64,000 nucleotides of DNA from B10-G9 sp963712165 (GTDB taxonomy: Bacteria > Chloroflexota > Anaerolineae > Anaerolineales > UBA11858), in the NCBI GenBank assembly GCA_963712165.1, contig CAVQGY010000001.1, forward strand, positions 124,001 to 188,000, read 5' to 3'. Positions 27,550 through 36,904 of the stretch are shown here, in pieces (positions within the stretch are counted from its first letter, which is position 1; the number at the start of each line of letters is the position of its first letter). Below the pieces are notes generated by a model. It searched no databases. It saw nothing but the letters and a program-made list of their open reading frames with translations, and was not told the DNA's origin. The translations under genes were made by a program, and so were the position numbers.

Positions 27550-30543
27550 TTACTTTCTCCGGAAGTAATAGAATATCAAGCTCGCAACTAGAAACAGGGC
27601 TGATCCGCCAAAGATGAACAGCCACCTCGGCTGGCTGCCAGGATCCTCCTCGCTGACAGTCTCATCCATTTTGCTATCTTCATCGGATGGTTCTTCTTGT
27701 TCCCGATCAGGAAGCGGCTGGGAATCGTCTTGTGCTTCAGATGGAGGAGACTGTGGATCGTATGTCTCAGGGGGAATACTGTTTAGATCAAGCCGAAACA
27801 CTCCTCCACCTGCCGTACCCGCGTATAGATGCATTCCATCGGATGATATGGATAGGCTGGTGGCTGCACGATTGCTCAATCCATTAATCAGTTTGAGCCA
27901 GGTTTCTCCCCGGTCCGTAGATTGATAAATCCCACTGACAATGTCAGAAAGGTAAACTATATCAGGATTTGCGGGATCAAAAATGATATCTCGATAATCC
28001 CCGTTTGGCTCAAGCCCTGCAAATACCTGCCGCCAGGATTCCCCCCCATCATCGCTGAGAAAGACCCCTTTCCCTGGCAGACCAGCGTACACTCTGTTTG
28101 GATCCGCGAGATGGACAGCCACTGTTCTCACCGGATCACCTGGAGACTCTATGACCAGTTCTGCCCAATTTTCACCATAATCCGATGATTTATAGAGGCC
28201 GGTCTGTGCTGCCGCGTAGGCAACACCTGGATCGAAGGGATCGACAGATACATCTGTGAGAACAGCGTTGTCGAACTGCTCTCCTGTAATTGACTGCCAG
28301 CTATAACCTCCATCTTTGGAAAGGATAATTCCTCTGCCACTTTCGTAGTTATAAGCATGGATCATTGAGTTATGATTGGCGGACACCGCGTAAACAAAAC
28401 TGGGATCTGAGGGAGCAAATTCAATTTCGCTGATCTCTGGGCCATAATCCCCCTGATGATCTGTGGAAATCCAGCGATTCTCCAGTGCGTTCCAGTTGAG
28501 AAACACCTCACTCCCCAAAAGAACATGATCTCGATTCACCGGGTCAAAAGCCACGCCGCCCCATTCCCCGCCCGCCAATGGTTTTGTTTCCCCGGGGTTG
28601 TGGATTCCAGACCAATTGGCACCTGCATCTGTGCTGTACCAAGCACCACTTCGCCCTACTGCAAATATCCTGGAAGCGTTAAAGGGATCGACCGCAACGC
28701 CGATGATCTGGGCACCTGAATATCCATTGCTGGCATTTACCCAGGTTCTGCCGCCATCTTCGCTGAGGAAGTTGCCCCCACTGTAGTTATTGGCGAAAAC
28801 CCGGTAAGGATCCCGGGGGTCGCACTGCAAGTCGATCGGCCATCCAGCTCTTACCCCAGGAGGGCCCCAAGTGCCAGATTTGCCGGTCATCAGGACCCAG
28901 CTATCCCCGCCGTCATCGCTGCGATAGATAGCTACATCGCTGCCGGCATAGATGACGGAGGAATTTCCGGGGCAGATGTCTACTGAGCTGAAAGTCTGGA
29001 CTAATAAATCTCCTTCCGGCTCAAGTACTTGATGCCAGGATTCACCGCCATCAACAGTTCTGTAGATACCGAGTGGGCTGTGTTTTTCAGCCATCATTTG
29101 TTGAAGAGCCAATTCAGGGACTACGTGGCCTGCAGCCGCAAACAGGATATCTGGATTCTCTGGATGCATGAACAAACTACCAATATACAGAAAATCCAGC
29201 CCGTTTTCATAGCCAAGCGCGCGCCAGGTTAACCCGCTGTCTGTAGATTTAAGCACGCCCAATCCTCCCCAAGGAGTTGGATCTGTGTCGGGGTCTGTTT
29301 CGCCGACAGCGCCACGGTCAAATATGCCAGTGGAAAAATACATCACATCAGGATCCTCAGGATTGATCCACATATAACGCGCCAGGCTGGAGGGGATCTC
29401 CCCGTCCCAGATCAGTTTCCAATGCTCACCTCCATCTACCGTTTTGTATATCACGCCGCCAACATTAAGTCCCCAGACATTATTCCCAGATTTTTGTAGT
29501 TCGCCCATGGCATAAACGATGTCTGATGTGCGGGGATCCACTGTGAAACCGCGGAAGCTCATGACAATCTCAATTTCTTGGAGAATACCCTGGCTCTTTT
29601 TCTTCCAGGTCAAACCCCCGTCAATTGATTTGTAAATATCCCCCGTGAGATCGGTCCCGATCCAAATGATTTTTGGGTCGTGGGGGTCTACTGTGAGAGA
29701 AAAGACTGGAATACCGTCGCCAGCTGGGCCGCCAACCGTATCGATGCCCTGGTTGCTTTGATGCCAGGTCGAGCCATTATCGGTGCTGATATGCACTCCG
29801 GCGTTAGCATCGGTTACATACCAGGTATTAGGATCGTTGTAGTTGTACCGAATATCATAGCCCAAGCCCCCAGGTGGTCCTCCAAGTCGAACCCAGGTGA
29901 GATCGCTACTACCCAGAGCCGTTTCATCGTTTTCAGTGGCTGAGGTTTCTTCTGTTCCCCAGATCTGGACATTATCTATCCAGACCGGTCCGTCCATGAT
30001 GGATTCAAACGCTACGCCACCTTTGCGGAGTGGTTCGGGGTCGTGGAAAGTAAGTACTTCTCGGTCATCTACATAAACGAAAATCTCAGATCCATAACCA
30101 GCTATCTCAATTGTATGCCATCCCTCCCCAATCCCTTGAGTATCAGTCAAATCAAAGAATTGATCAGGACCTGTTTGTTTAGCCAGATAGATATTCTTTT
30201 GGCTGATTCCAATATAGTAGCGGTTCGGTCCTTCCGAAAGGCGGAAATTGGCATGGACGAGAGCATTGCTGTCTAGCTTAACATCGAACCGGAATCGGTA
30301 ATCTTCCCACCTTCCTGTGTTGAGGAAGGACCAATTATGACCAGCTCCGATGAGAGAGGATCCCCATTCAGTTTCTGTGATCTCCCAGCCCATCTCCGCT
30401 TCCCATTCTTCAGGCCAGCCCGATTCGAAATTCTGAGAATATAATAAGCTCTCTTCCTGGGCTGATCCGAAACCGAAAGGAAATGCCAGCACTAGAATGA
30501 CTGTCACAAGGAAGAAAGGAATCTTGAAGTGTTTCATGGTCAT
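27550..30543 (-). CDS. Secreted, membrane-anchored Asp-box (BNR/sortilin-like) beta-propeller protein
   Basis: 997 residues. A signal peptide (FFLVTVILVLAFPFGFGSAQ) leads into a concanavalin-like jelly roll (about 30-195: YSQNFESGWPEEWEAEMGWE, GWHTIEIAGYGSEIFVYVDD). A long series of beta-propeller blades follows, with about twelve Asp boxes, for example STDNGSTW, SIDGGLTW, TVDGGEHW, TVDGGESW, SDDGGDSW, SEDGGRTW, SKDGGYSW and SDDGGESW. This is the two-propeller, VPS10/sortilin-like or xyloglucanase (GH74)-like pattern. An acidic linker and a final helix with RRK (FIFGGSALFLVASLIFYYF) fix it to the membrane. GH74 catalytic Asp residues could not be placed, so binding or scaffolding is as likely as hydrolysis. 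ATG at 30543 has AGGA at a good spacing. Confidence 0.88.
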   Translation of the reverse strand: MTMKHFKIPFFLVTVILVLAFPFGFGSAQEESLLYSQNFESGWPEEWEAEMGWEITETEWGSSLIGAGHNWSFLNTGRWEDYRFRFDVKLDSNALVHANFRLSEGPNRYYIGISQKNIYLAKQTGPDQFFDLTDTQGIGEGWHTIEIAGYGSEIFVYVDDREVLTFHDPEPLRKGGVAFESIMDGPVWIDNVQIWGTEETSATENDETALGSSDLTWVRLGGPPGGLGYDIRYNYNDPNTWYVTDANAGVHISTDNGSTWHQSNQGIDTVGGPAGDGIPVFSLTVDPHDPKIIWIGTDLTGDIYKSIDGGLTWKKKSQGILQEIEIVMSFRGFTVDPRTSDIVYAMGELQKSGNNVWGLNVGGVIYKTVDGGEHWKLIWDGEIPSSLARYMWINPEDPDVMYFSTGIFDRGAVGETDPDTDPTPWGGLGVLKSTDSGLTWRALGYENGLDFLYIGSLFMHPENPDILFAAAGHVVPELALQQMMAEKHSPLGIYRTVDGGESWHQVLEPEGDLLVQTFSSVDICPGNSSVIYAGSDVAIYRSDDGGDSWVLMTGKSGTWGPPGVRAGWPIDLQCDPRDPYRVFANNYSGGNFLSEDGGRTWVNASNGYSGAQIIGVAVDPFNASRIFAVGRSGAWYSTDAGANWSGIHNPGETKPLAGGEWGGVAFDPVNRDHVLLGSEVFLNWNALENRWISTDHQGDYGPEISEIEFAPSDPSFVYAVSANHNSMIHAYNYESGRGIILSKDGGYSWQSITGEQFDNAVLTDVSVDPFDPGVAYAAAQTGLYKSSDYGENWAELVIESPGDPVRTVAVHLADPNRVYAGLPGKGVFLSDDGGESWRQVFAGLEPNGDYRDIIFDPANPDIVYLSDIVSGIYQSTDRGETWLKLINGLSNRAATSLSISSDGMHLYAGTAGGGVFRLDLNSIPPETYDPQSPPSEAQDDSQPLPDREQEEPSDEDSKMDETVSEEDPGSQPRWLFIFGGSALFLVASLIFYYFRRK

Positions 30544-31106
30544 GGTAGCATCCTTTGATAAGCGAGCTAAGCCAGATTGCGAGATTGCCAGTAACCAGAA
30601 ATATCAAAAACCTAAGGGGGTTTAGACAGCGAACAGGTCAGATTTTCTGGAAATGAAGGGTTTGATGATGCCTGCAGTAAAAAACGCAAGGAAAGCAATA
30701 CCATCTGGAGAAAGTCTCGCTGCAAGACATGTTTAACATTCTACACTATAGAATAAACATTTTAGTCATGAAAGACCCCTGGATAATAGGTTTTTTGTCT
30801 AGAACCGGGAAAGGCATAAGATGGATATTGCGGGAATTGTCATTCCATTCTTTAAATAATGTCTTATGGCATCTAGATCAAAATGAAACGATCGGGAGGA
30901 ACGAAAACGTAATTATCGCTTGGCTTCACTGATCTAAACGAATTTTATTATAAAGATGACCAACCGGGATAGTAATTCAGATTTGTTTAAATTGCAAATT
31001 AAAGTTATAGTTGATGGTAGGTAGAGGCTTGCCTTGATATTAACTTGATCCAAATTTTGCTAAATAATTCCTTTTACGACCAGTCTAGAAATTAAGGATA
31101 TTGATT
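30544..31106. other. A+T-rich divergent intergenic stretch
   Basis: About 560 bases between the divergent Asp-box and acyl-CoA dehydrogenase genes. It must hold promoters for both. No credible gene is visible; a 67-codon frame at 30729 has no ribosome site and looks random. Confidence 0.5.
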
Positions 31107-32813
31107 ATGCCAATGAATCTCCTCCTTAACCCTAAGAAACTCAGGCGCTATTATCCTGACCAAAGGTCCCAAGAGATCATGGAAAAAACCGTAGCGTTCT
31201 TTGAGGGTAAAGGGTTGCGGAAGATAAAAGAAGACGATCACGACCGGGTCTGGTATGAGGATTTCCTGGAATTCATCCAAAAAGAGCGGATATTTTATAC
31301 CTTATTAACCCCCTCTGCATACGGTGATGGTAATACCCGCTGGGATACCTGGCGTAATTGTGAATTCAATGAGATCCTGGGTTTTTACGGCCTTGCCTAC
31401 TGGTACACCTGGCAGGTGACCATCCTCGGATTAGGGCCGATCTGGATGAGTGATAATGATGAATTGAAGGAACGCGCCGCCCGTTACCTGAAAGGTGGGG
31501 AGATCTTCGCATTCGGCCTATCAGAAAAAACTCACGGGGCTGATGTTTATTCAACCGAGATGACCCTCACCCCTCAAGGGGGGGATGAATTCAGCGCCAG
31601 TGGGGAGAAATATTATATAGGCAATGCCAACAAAGCCCGGATGATCTCTACCTTTGGAAAGATTGCTGAGAGTGGAGAATATACCTTCTTTGTGACCGAT
31701 TCCCAGCACGAGAAAATGGATACTATCCAGAATGTGACCAACAGCCAGAACTATGTTGCTCATTATGCGCTGCGTGAATACCCCATCTCAGAGGGGGATA
31801 TTCTCTCCATGGGGAACGATGCCTGGAACACTGCCCTGAACACGGTCAATGTCGGTAAATACAACCTGGGTTGGGCCTCGATCGGGATCTGCACCCATGC
31901 TTTATACGAAGCCATCAACCATGCGGCTAACCGCCGGCTGTATAACATGTATGTCACTGACTTTCCGCACGTGAAGCGCATGTTCACAGACGCGTACTGC
32001 CGGCTGGTTTCAATGAAGCTGTTTGCGCTGCGGGTCTCTGATTACCAGCGCGCTGCATCTCCCGAGGACCGCCGTTACCTGTTGTATAACGCCCTGGTAA
32101 AAATGAAAGTCACCACGCAGGGTGAAGAGGTCATTGATCTACTGTGGGATGTGATCGCTGCCAAGGGATTTGAGAAAGACACTTTCTTTGAAATGGCGGC
32201 CAGGGATATCCGGGCCCTGCCTAAGCTGGAAGGGACAGTCCATGTCAATATCGCCTTGATCGTTAAATTCATGCGGAATTATCTCTTCTTCCCAGCAGCC
32301 TACGAGGATGTAACTCGCCGTGACCAGGCGGAAGACGACCTGTTCCTGTTTGATCAAGGCCCAGCCCGCGGATTAGGCTCGATCCAGTTCCATGATCATA
32401 ATCCGGTTTTTGATCGCTGGAATCTGCCCAATGTGAAACTTTTCCAGGAGCAAATATTGGCCTTCAAGGAATTCCTGATGAGGGCCACGCCGGACGAGGA
32501 GCAGCAGCAGGATGTTGATTTCCTGCTGGCCATGGGAGAGATATTTTCATTGATCGTCTACTGCCAACTGATTCTGGAGAATGCGGAGATTTATGAGGTA
32601 GAACAGGATCTGGTCAATCAGATCTTTGACATCATGGTGAGGGATTTTTCAAAATATGCTCTTGAACTGCGCAATAAACCCAGCAGCACCCAGGCTCAAA
32701 TGGAGTTCTGCCTGAATATGCTGAAGAAACCTGAAGCTGACCAGACCCAGTACCAGGCAGTCTGGGAGGGATATGTACACGCTCTCAGCGGTGAATATAC
32801 GATGACAGAGTGA
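31107..32813 (+). CDS. Acyl-CoA dehydrogenase family protein
   Basis: 568 residues, longer than the usual 380-residue enzymes and related to the extended acyl-CoA dehydrogenases. FGLSEKTHGADVYSTEMTLT is the FAD/substrate-binding signature (normally a-lTEp.aGSD), followed by GEKYYIGNANKARMI. The C-terminal helical domain contains GIGICTHALYEA-type helices (here IGICTHALYEAINHAANRR) and KLEGTVHVNIALIVKFMRNY, where standard enzymes have the FAD-contacting Gly-Thr. The catalytic Glu was not located with certainty. It should be a cytoplasmic flavoenzyme oxidising an acyl-CoA. ATG at 31107 is preferred to TTG at 31101 and ATG at 31113 because AAGGA lies eight bases before it. It is followed by an acyl-CoA ligase gene, so a linked fatty-acid activation and oxidation step is likely. 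Confidence 0.88.
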   Translation: MPMNLLLNPKKLRRYYPDQRSQEIMEKTVAFFEGKGLRKIKEDDHDRVWYEDFLEFIQKERIFYTLLTPSAYGDGNTRWDTWRNCEFNEILGFYGLAYWYTWQVTILGLGPIWMSDNDELKERAARYLKGGEIFAFGLSEKTHGADVYSTEMTLTPQGGDEFSASGEKYYIGNANKARMISTFGKIAESGEYTFFVTDSQHEKMDTIQNVTNSQNYVAHYALREYPISEGDILSMGNDAWNTALNTVNVGKYNLGWASIGICTHALYEAINHAANRRLYNMYVTDFPHVKRMFTDAYCRLVSMKLFALRVSDYQRAASPEDRRYLLYNALVKMKVTTQGEEVIDLLWDVIAAKGFEKDTFFEMAARDIRALPKLEGTVHVNIALIVKFMRNYLFFPAAYEDVTRRDQAEDDLFLFDQGPARGLGSIQFHDHNPVFDRWNLPNVKLFQEQILAFKEFLMRATPDEEQQQDVDFLLAMGEIFSLIVYCQLILENAEIYEVEQDLVNQIFDIMVRDFSKYALELRNKPSSTQAQMEFCLNMLKKPEADQTQYQAVWEGYVHALSGEYTMTE

Positions 32814-32900
32814 ACCAAATGCAGTTCCGGGTACCTGGCGCCTTACCCGGGTCGTGAGGAGAGATTATTCAACCCATTCATGTTATACGAGGAGGAAGAG

Positions 32901-34631
32901 ATGGAAAAAAAGGATCCGGTTGGAACCAAACCCTGGCTTAAGTATTATGACGAAGGTGTTCCGGCTAACATAGATTACCCGCCAGTCCCCCTCGATCAGC
33001 TGCTAGAGAATTCCGCTGTTGAATTTCCAGACCAGCCAGCTGTGATCTTTGGCGGGGCGCTTGGTTCACAGATACTGGACAGTGTTTTGACCTACAGCCA
33101 GCTCAATGATGCGGTTAACAGGTTTGCCGCCGCCATGCAGGACCTGGGCCTGAAAAAAGGGGACCGGGTAGCGATGTTAATGCCTAACTGCCCCCAGCTG
33201 GTGATATCTTATTACGGCACCCTGCGGGCTGGCGGTATCGCGGTACCATTCAATTTTCTTTACACCGCCACAGAGGTCCAAAACCAGCTGAATGATTCCG
33301 GGGCTGAGATCATCGTCGCCCTGACGACTTTCTATAAGATGGTTGATTCTATCCGGGGCAATACCAAGCTGCGCCATATTGTGGCAACTAATGTCAAAGA
33401 ATATTTCCCCCCTTTCCTGAGCTTTATGTTCACAGTTGCCAAGGAGAAGAAGGGAGGGCATAAGATCAAATTAGCCAACAAGGAGGATATCTGGTTCCAG
33501 GACCTGTTGATTAATGCGGCTCTTCCTCCCCGTTCTGCTGATCTAAAACCAGCTGATACAGCCTGTTTGATCTATACTGGCGGGACGACAGGGGTCCCCA
33601 AAGGCGCTGAATTGACTCATCGTAATGTGGTCTCGAATGCTGTCGCCGGAAGCTACTGGTCCCATTCGAAAAGAGGTAAGGAGGTCTCTATCGGTGCTTT
33701 GCCTTTCTTCCACTCTTACGGGATGACTGCGGTGATGAATATGACCATTGCCACTGGCGGGGCTATGGTGTTGATCGTCGACCCCAGGGATGTCCTTCAT
33801 ATTATGGGTTCGATCAGCAAACACAAGGCGACCCTCTATTCCGCTGTGCCTTCCAGTTATGCCCGCATAAACACAAATCCTGACCTGGGAAAATTCGATC
33901 TGAGCTCTGTCAAGGTTTGCCTGAGTGGAGCGGCACCTCTTCCTCGCAAAGTCCAAGAAACCTTCCAGGAGATCACTGGAGCCAGGTTGGTGGAGGCTTT
34001 TGGGATGACCGAATCCAGTCCTGCAACCCATACCAACCCGCTCGATCGGAACAAGATCGGCACCATTGGCGTCCCCTGGCCGGATACCGATGTCCGGATC
34101 GTGGATATTGACACCGGAGAAGAAGAATTACCCCAGGGCGAGATTGGCGAGATGATCATGCAGGGACCCCAGGTTATGAAAGGTTACTGGCGGATGCCTA
34201 CTGAAACCGCCAATATGCTCCGGGAGCACCCCTCGATCGGCCCTGGGAAATGGCTCCACAGCGGTGACATCGCCTATATGGACGAAGAGGGATATTTCCG
34301 GATCGTGGACCGCAAGAAGGATATGATCATCTGCGGCGGTTTTAATGTCTACCCCCGCAATATCGAAGAAGTCCTTTACCAGCACCCTGCGGTAAAAGAA
34401 GCCGGCGTAGTGGGTATGACAGATGAATTCCGGGGAGAAACAGCGGTTGCTTTTATTGTCCTCAAAGAAGGCATGGATGCCACGGAAGAGGAGATTATTG
34501 GCCACTGTGAGGAAAATATGGCCAAATATAAAGTGCCTTCGCGGGTGATATTCCGGGAAACGCTGCCGATGACGGCCGTTGGCAAAGTGCTCCGGCGGGA
34601 GCTGGCGAAAGAGTTATCAGATATTAGTTGA
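32901..34631 (+). CDS. Long-chain-fatty-acid-CoA ligase (FadD-like)
   Basis: 576 residues of the ANL adenylating superfamily. The phosphate loop is YTGGTTGVPKGAELTHRN, the A5 motif is EAFGMTESSP, A7 is LHSGDIAYMDEEGYFRIVDR, A8 is KKDMIICGGFNVYPRNIEE and the catalytic A10 Lys is in MTAVGKVLRRE. The enzyme makes acyl-AMP and then acyl-CoA. The chain length cannot be read, but GGFNVYP and the size favour medium- to long-chain acids. ATG at 32901 has GAGGAGG just upstream; an earlier in-frame ATG at 32880 lacks one. An 87-base gap separates it from the dehydrogenase gene and holds a hairpin (CCGGGTA/TACCCGG, 32827-32850) without a T run, which may tune expression rather than end it. Confidence 0.95.
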   Translation: MEKKDPVGTKPWLKYYDEGVPANIDYPPVPLDQLLENSAVEFPDQPAVIFGGALGSQILDSVLTYSQLNDAVNRFAAAMQDLGLKKGDRVAMLMPNCPQLVISYYGTLRAGGIAVPFNFLYTATEVQNQLNDSGAEIIVALTTFYKMVDSIRGNTKLRHIVATNVKEYFPPFLSFMFTVAKEKKGGHKIKLANKEDIWFQDLLINAALPPRSADLKPADTACLIYTGGTTGVPKGAELTHRNVVSNAVAGSYWSHSKRGKEVSIGALPFFHSYGMTAVMNMTIATGGAMVLIVDPRDVLHIMGSISKHKATLYSAVPSSYARINTNPDLGKFDLSSVKVCLSGAAPLPRKVQETFQEITGARLVEAFGMTESSPATHTNPLDRNKIGTIGVPWPDTDVRIVDIDTGEEELPQGEIGEMIMQGPQVMKGYWRMPTETANMLREHPSIGPGKWLHSGDIAYMDEEGYFRIVDRKKDMIICGGFNVYPRNIEEVLYQHPAVKEAGVVGMTDEFRGETAVAFIVLKEGMDATEEEIIGHCEENMAKYKVPSRVIFRETLPMTAVGKVLRRELAKELSDIS

Positions 34632-34655
34632 CTAGCTTTATAGATTTACATCCAG

Positions 34656-34696
34656 AACACCAAGGCAGTCCAAACCTGATGGAATGCCTTGGTGTT
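34656..34696. terminator. Perfect 12-bp inverted repeat between convergent genes
   Basis: AACACCAAGGCA (34656-34667) and its exact complement TGCCTTGGTGTT (34685-34696) enclose a 17-base loop. There is no strong T run on either side, so termination is likely but not certain. Confidence 0.55.
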
Positions 34697-34706
34697 AACT
34701 CATTAC

Positions 34707-35042
34707 CTAAAGCTTTTGGGTCCACCCTGCGCCATCATAATACCGTGTGCCGCGATGGCCGCTTCGGGGATAGGGAGTTTCCAGCTTTTCACCGGGGGTT
34801 TTCACAATGATCAAGCTGCGCGGTTTCCCGGATTGGGGGTTTGAAGCGCCTGGCTCAATGCGGATGATCTGGCAGCGCCCGATGAGCATATCCATCCAAA
34901 TGGTGTAGACATATTCACCGACATGCAGGCGGGAGGGTTTGCCTGCCATATGGAATTCAAATTCTCCACCCGGTCCATCATACAAGGCATTAACTGCTGC
35001 TATGCCATCTTTTTGTGGAATGGTTTTGCTTATACCGCTCAT
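34707..35042 (-). CDS. Small hypothetical protein, possibly PUA/ASCH-like
   Basis: 111 residues, soluble, not recognised with confidence. ATG at 35042 has AGGAG at ideal spacing. The middle part LHVGEYVYTIWMDMLIGRCQ, followed by IIRIEPGASN, looks like the GD-x-V strand-turn-strand of PUA or ASCH folds; the end is basic and rich in Gly and Tyr (PRSGHRGTRYYDGAGW). It lies just downstream of tRNA-Arg on the same strand but behind that gene's terminator, so it needs its own promoter. Confidence 0.65.
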   Translation of the reverse strand: MSGISKTIPQKDGIAAVNALYDGPGGEFEFHMAGKPSRLHVGEYVYTIWMDMLIGRCQIIRIEPGASNPQSGKPRSLIIVKTPGEKLETPYPRSGHRGTRYYDGAGWTQKL

Positions 35043-35105
35043 TTTTTCTCCTGGGGATCCTGGCGATACTTGTATTGCTTATTGGATAAAATCAACAATA
35101 TCTAG

Positions 35106-35140
35106 ATAAAAACCGCTCAGGATCGATCCTGGGCGGTTCC
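35106..35140 (-). terminator. Terminator of tRNA-Arg
   Basis: On the minus strand the stem AACCGC..GCGGTT, with an inner CAGGATC/GATCCTG, is followed by a T run (GGTTTTTATC), directly after the tRNA. Confidence 0.85.
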
Positions 35141-35142
35141 TG

Positions 35143-35214
35143 TACCCCCTCTGCGACTCGAACGCAGGTCTTCGCCTCCGGAGGGCGACACTCTATCCAC
35201 TGAGCTAAGGGGGC
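35143..35214 (-). tRNA. tRNA-Arg (anticodon CCG)
   Basis: Minus-strand cloverleaf. The acceptor stem is GCCCCCT/AGGGGGT and the D arm holds GCTCAGTGGATAGAGT. The anticodon stem TCGCC/GGCGA carries the loop CTCCGGA (anticodon CCG, reading CGG), and the T arm is CTGCG-TTCGAGT-CGCAG. The 3' CCA is not encoded. A terminator follows. It sits next to a decayed livM gene. Confidence 0.95.
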
Positions 35215-35275
35215 TCGAGGGCAATTCTACCAGATAGCTTTCTCAGATTCAAGTCGCCGGGTTTTATGTTTGGAA

Positions 35276-36089
35276 TCAGCTGCTTTGTTTGCTCAGGCCG
35301 AACGTATTCAGCAGGTGCTTCCACCCTTCCTGAAGATTCCAGGACCGGGCTCTCATAGTGCCAACAATACCGTAGGGAAGGAATAATACCAGCAGGATAT
35401 AAACCAGGCCGATAATGACCTGGGAAGCTCCCCCCAAACCATTTTTCCAGAAAATAGGTAAGCAGCCGGATAGTCAGAGCGCCGAGCAAAGCGCCATCCA
35501 GGGTTCAGATCCCGCCGATCAGTATGATCAGCAACGCCGATATCGTGAAGTGTGAGCTGGCGATGCCGGGGCGGATGATGGGACTGAAAAGAGCATGCAG
35601 CGAACCTGCGCAAGAAGCTGTGATGGGAGATACGATCAGGGCAGCCAGTTTGAAATAAAACGTGTTATATCCCAGCATCGTAGCGCGATCTTCATTTTCT
35701 CTGATAGCGATGCAAACCCGGCCAGTTGGTGAATCTACAAAGCGATTGTATAGGTAATAGATCAGGATCAGAACAGCCAATCCAATATAATAGAACCGCA
35801 GTCTCTGGTTGATCGGGTCAATAATTGCCGGGATAGTCACTCCCTGAAGGCCAATTTCAGCGCCAGCATAATCAACCATTTCCCTGGATTGGATCACTAC
35901 ATAAAAGACCTGAGCGATACCTAAAGTCACAAGAGCAAAGGTGATGCCTTTCACCCTGGGGAGGACAACGCTGAAAATCAAAGCCATAATCAGGCCTGCC
36001 GCAGCTACCAGGGCCAGGATAGGCAGCAGAGGCCATCCAAAACTTTTCAACATGATCCCGGTGAGATAGGCGCCGACAACAAAGAACAT
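35276..36089 (-). pseudogene. Remnant of a branched-chain amino acid ABC permease (LivM)
   Basis: Only part of a LivM-type permease remains. The first helices and the conserved GQ.SLGHA segment are missing: homology starts at MFFVVGAYLTGIML, right after the SDR gene. The central family block is clear (AIRENEDRATMLGYN, TFYFKLAALIVSPITASCAG). In LLIILIGGI-stop-TLDGALLGAL the expected Gly codon GGA is TGA (35505-35507). Further on, a run of six C on the plus strand (35430-35435) carries one base too many; beyond it the frame continues ASQVIIGLVYILLVLFLPYG to a stop at 35276. No livH, livF, livG or livK is nearby. The 5' loss plus the stop codon suggest real decay after an old rearrangement next to the tRNA gene. 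Confidence 0.85.
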
Positions 36090-36130
36090 GGTCCTTGTTC
36101 TTATGGATTTAAAGCAGATAGTAGGTCTTT

Positions 36131-36904
36131 TCAGGTGCCTACAACGATTCCGCCATCGACACGCAGAGTAGTCCCTGAAATGAATGATGCTTCATCGGAA
36201 GCCAAGAAAAGGTACGCATTGGCGACATCTTTCGGGTCTCCCATTCGTCCCAGAGGTGTTCGCGAGATCATACCCTCAATGATCTTTTCTGGCATATTGG
36301 ACAGAATCTCGGTAGCGATAAAACCGGGAGCGATTGCATTTGAGCGGATCCCATATCGACCGAGTTCACGTGCCCAAACCTTGGTCATGCCTACTACGCC
36401 AGCTTTTGTGGCTACGTAATTAGTTTGGCCAAAATTTCCGTCCAGGCCAACGATCGATGAGGCGTTGAGGATCACGCCGCTTTTTTGCGCTATCATAGTG
36501 GGAATAACAGCCCTGGTGCAGTTAAAGACACCTTTAAGGTTGATATTGATTACTAAATCAAACATCTCGTCAGACATTCGATTGGCAACTTCTCCGTCCT
36601 TGAACTTGACCAGCTGGCCATCCCTTACGATTCCGGCGTTATTGACAAGCACATCCACGCGGCCCCAATTTTTGACAACTTCAGCAGCTGAGTCATCAAC
36701 TTCCTGGGCATTGGTGACATCTACATGCTGGTAGATAGTGTCTGCTCCTCTGTTGGTGAGATCCTCCAGCAGCTTTGTTCCTGCCTCATCATCCACATCC
36801 CAGATAGCTAATTTGGCGCCATGATCGACGAATAGTTCAGCTACTGCGCGGCCAATACCATTCGCTCCACCTGTGATAATAGATATTTTGTTCTCTAAAC
36901 GCAT
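36131..36904 (-). CDS. FabG-like short-chain dehydrogenase/reductase
   Basis: 257 residues, a classical SDR. The cofactor motif is TGGANGIGRAVAELF; IWDVDDEAG suggests an Asp after strand 2, which favours NAD(H). NNAG is present, and the catalytic set is Ser in LNASSIVGLDG with Tyr and Lys in TNYVATKAGV. The end DGGIVVG is typical. The substrate is probably a 3-oxoacyl or 3-hydroxyacyl thioester or a small alcohol, in line with the nearby acyl-CoA genes, but this is context only. ATG at 36904 has AAGGAG upstream. Confidence 0.92.
   Translation of the reverse strand: MRLENKISIITGGANGIGRAVAELFVDHGAKLAIWDVDDEAGTKLLEDLTNRGADTIYQHVDVTNAQEVDDSAAEVVKNWGRVDVLVNNAGIVRDGQLVKFKDGEVANRMSDEMFDLVININLKGVFNCTRAVIPTMIAQKSGVILNASSIVGLDGNFGQTNYVATKAGVVGMTKVWARELGRYGIRSNAIAPGFIATEILSNMPEKIIEGMISRTPLGRMGDPKDVANAYLFLASDEASFISGTTLRVDGGIVVGT

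Noticed and set aside
30729..30932. 67-codon plus-strand frame in the divergent gap
   Set aside because: No ribosome site, A+T-rich random-looking composition, no family features.
35505..35507. TGA in livM read as selenocysteine
   Set aside because: The position is a conserved Gly (GGA expected), no SECIS-like hairpin was seen, and the gene is also truncated and frameshifted.
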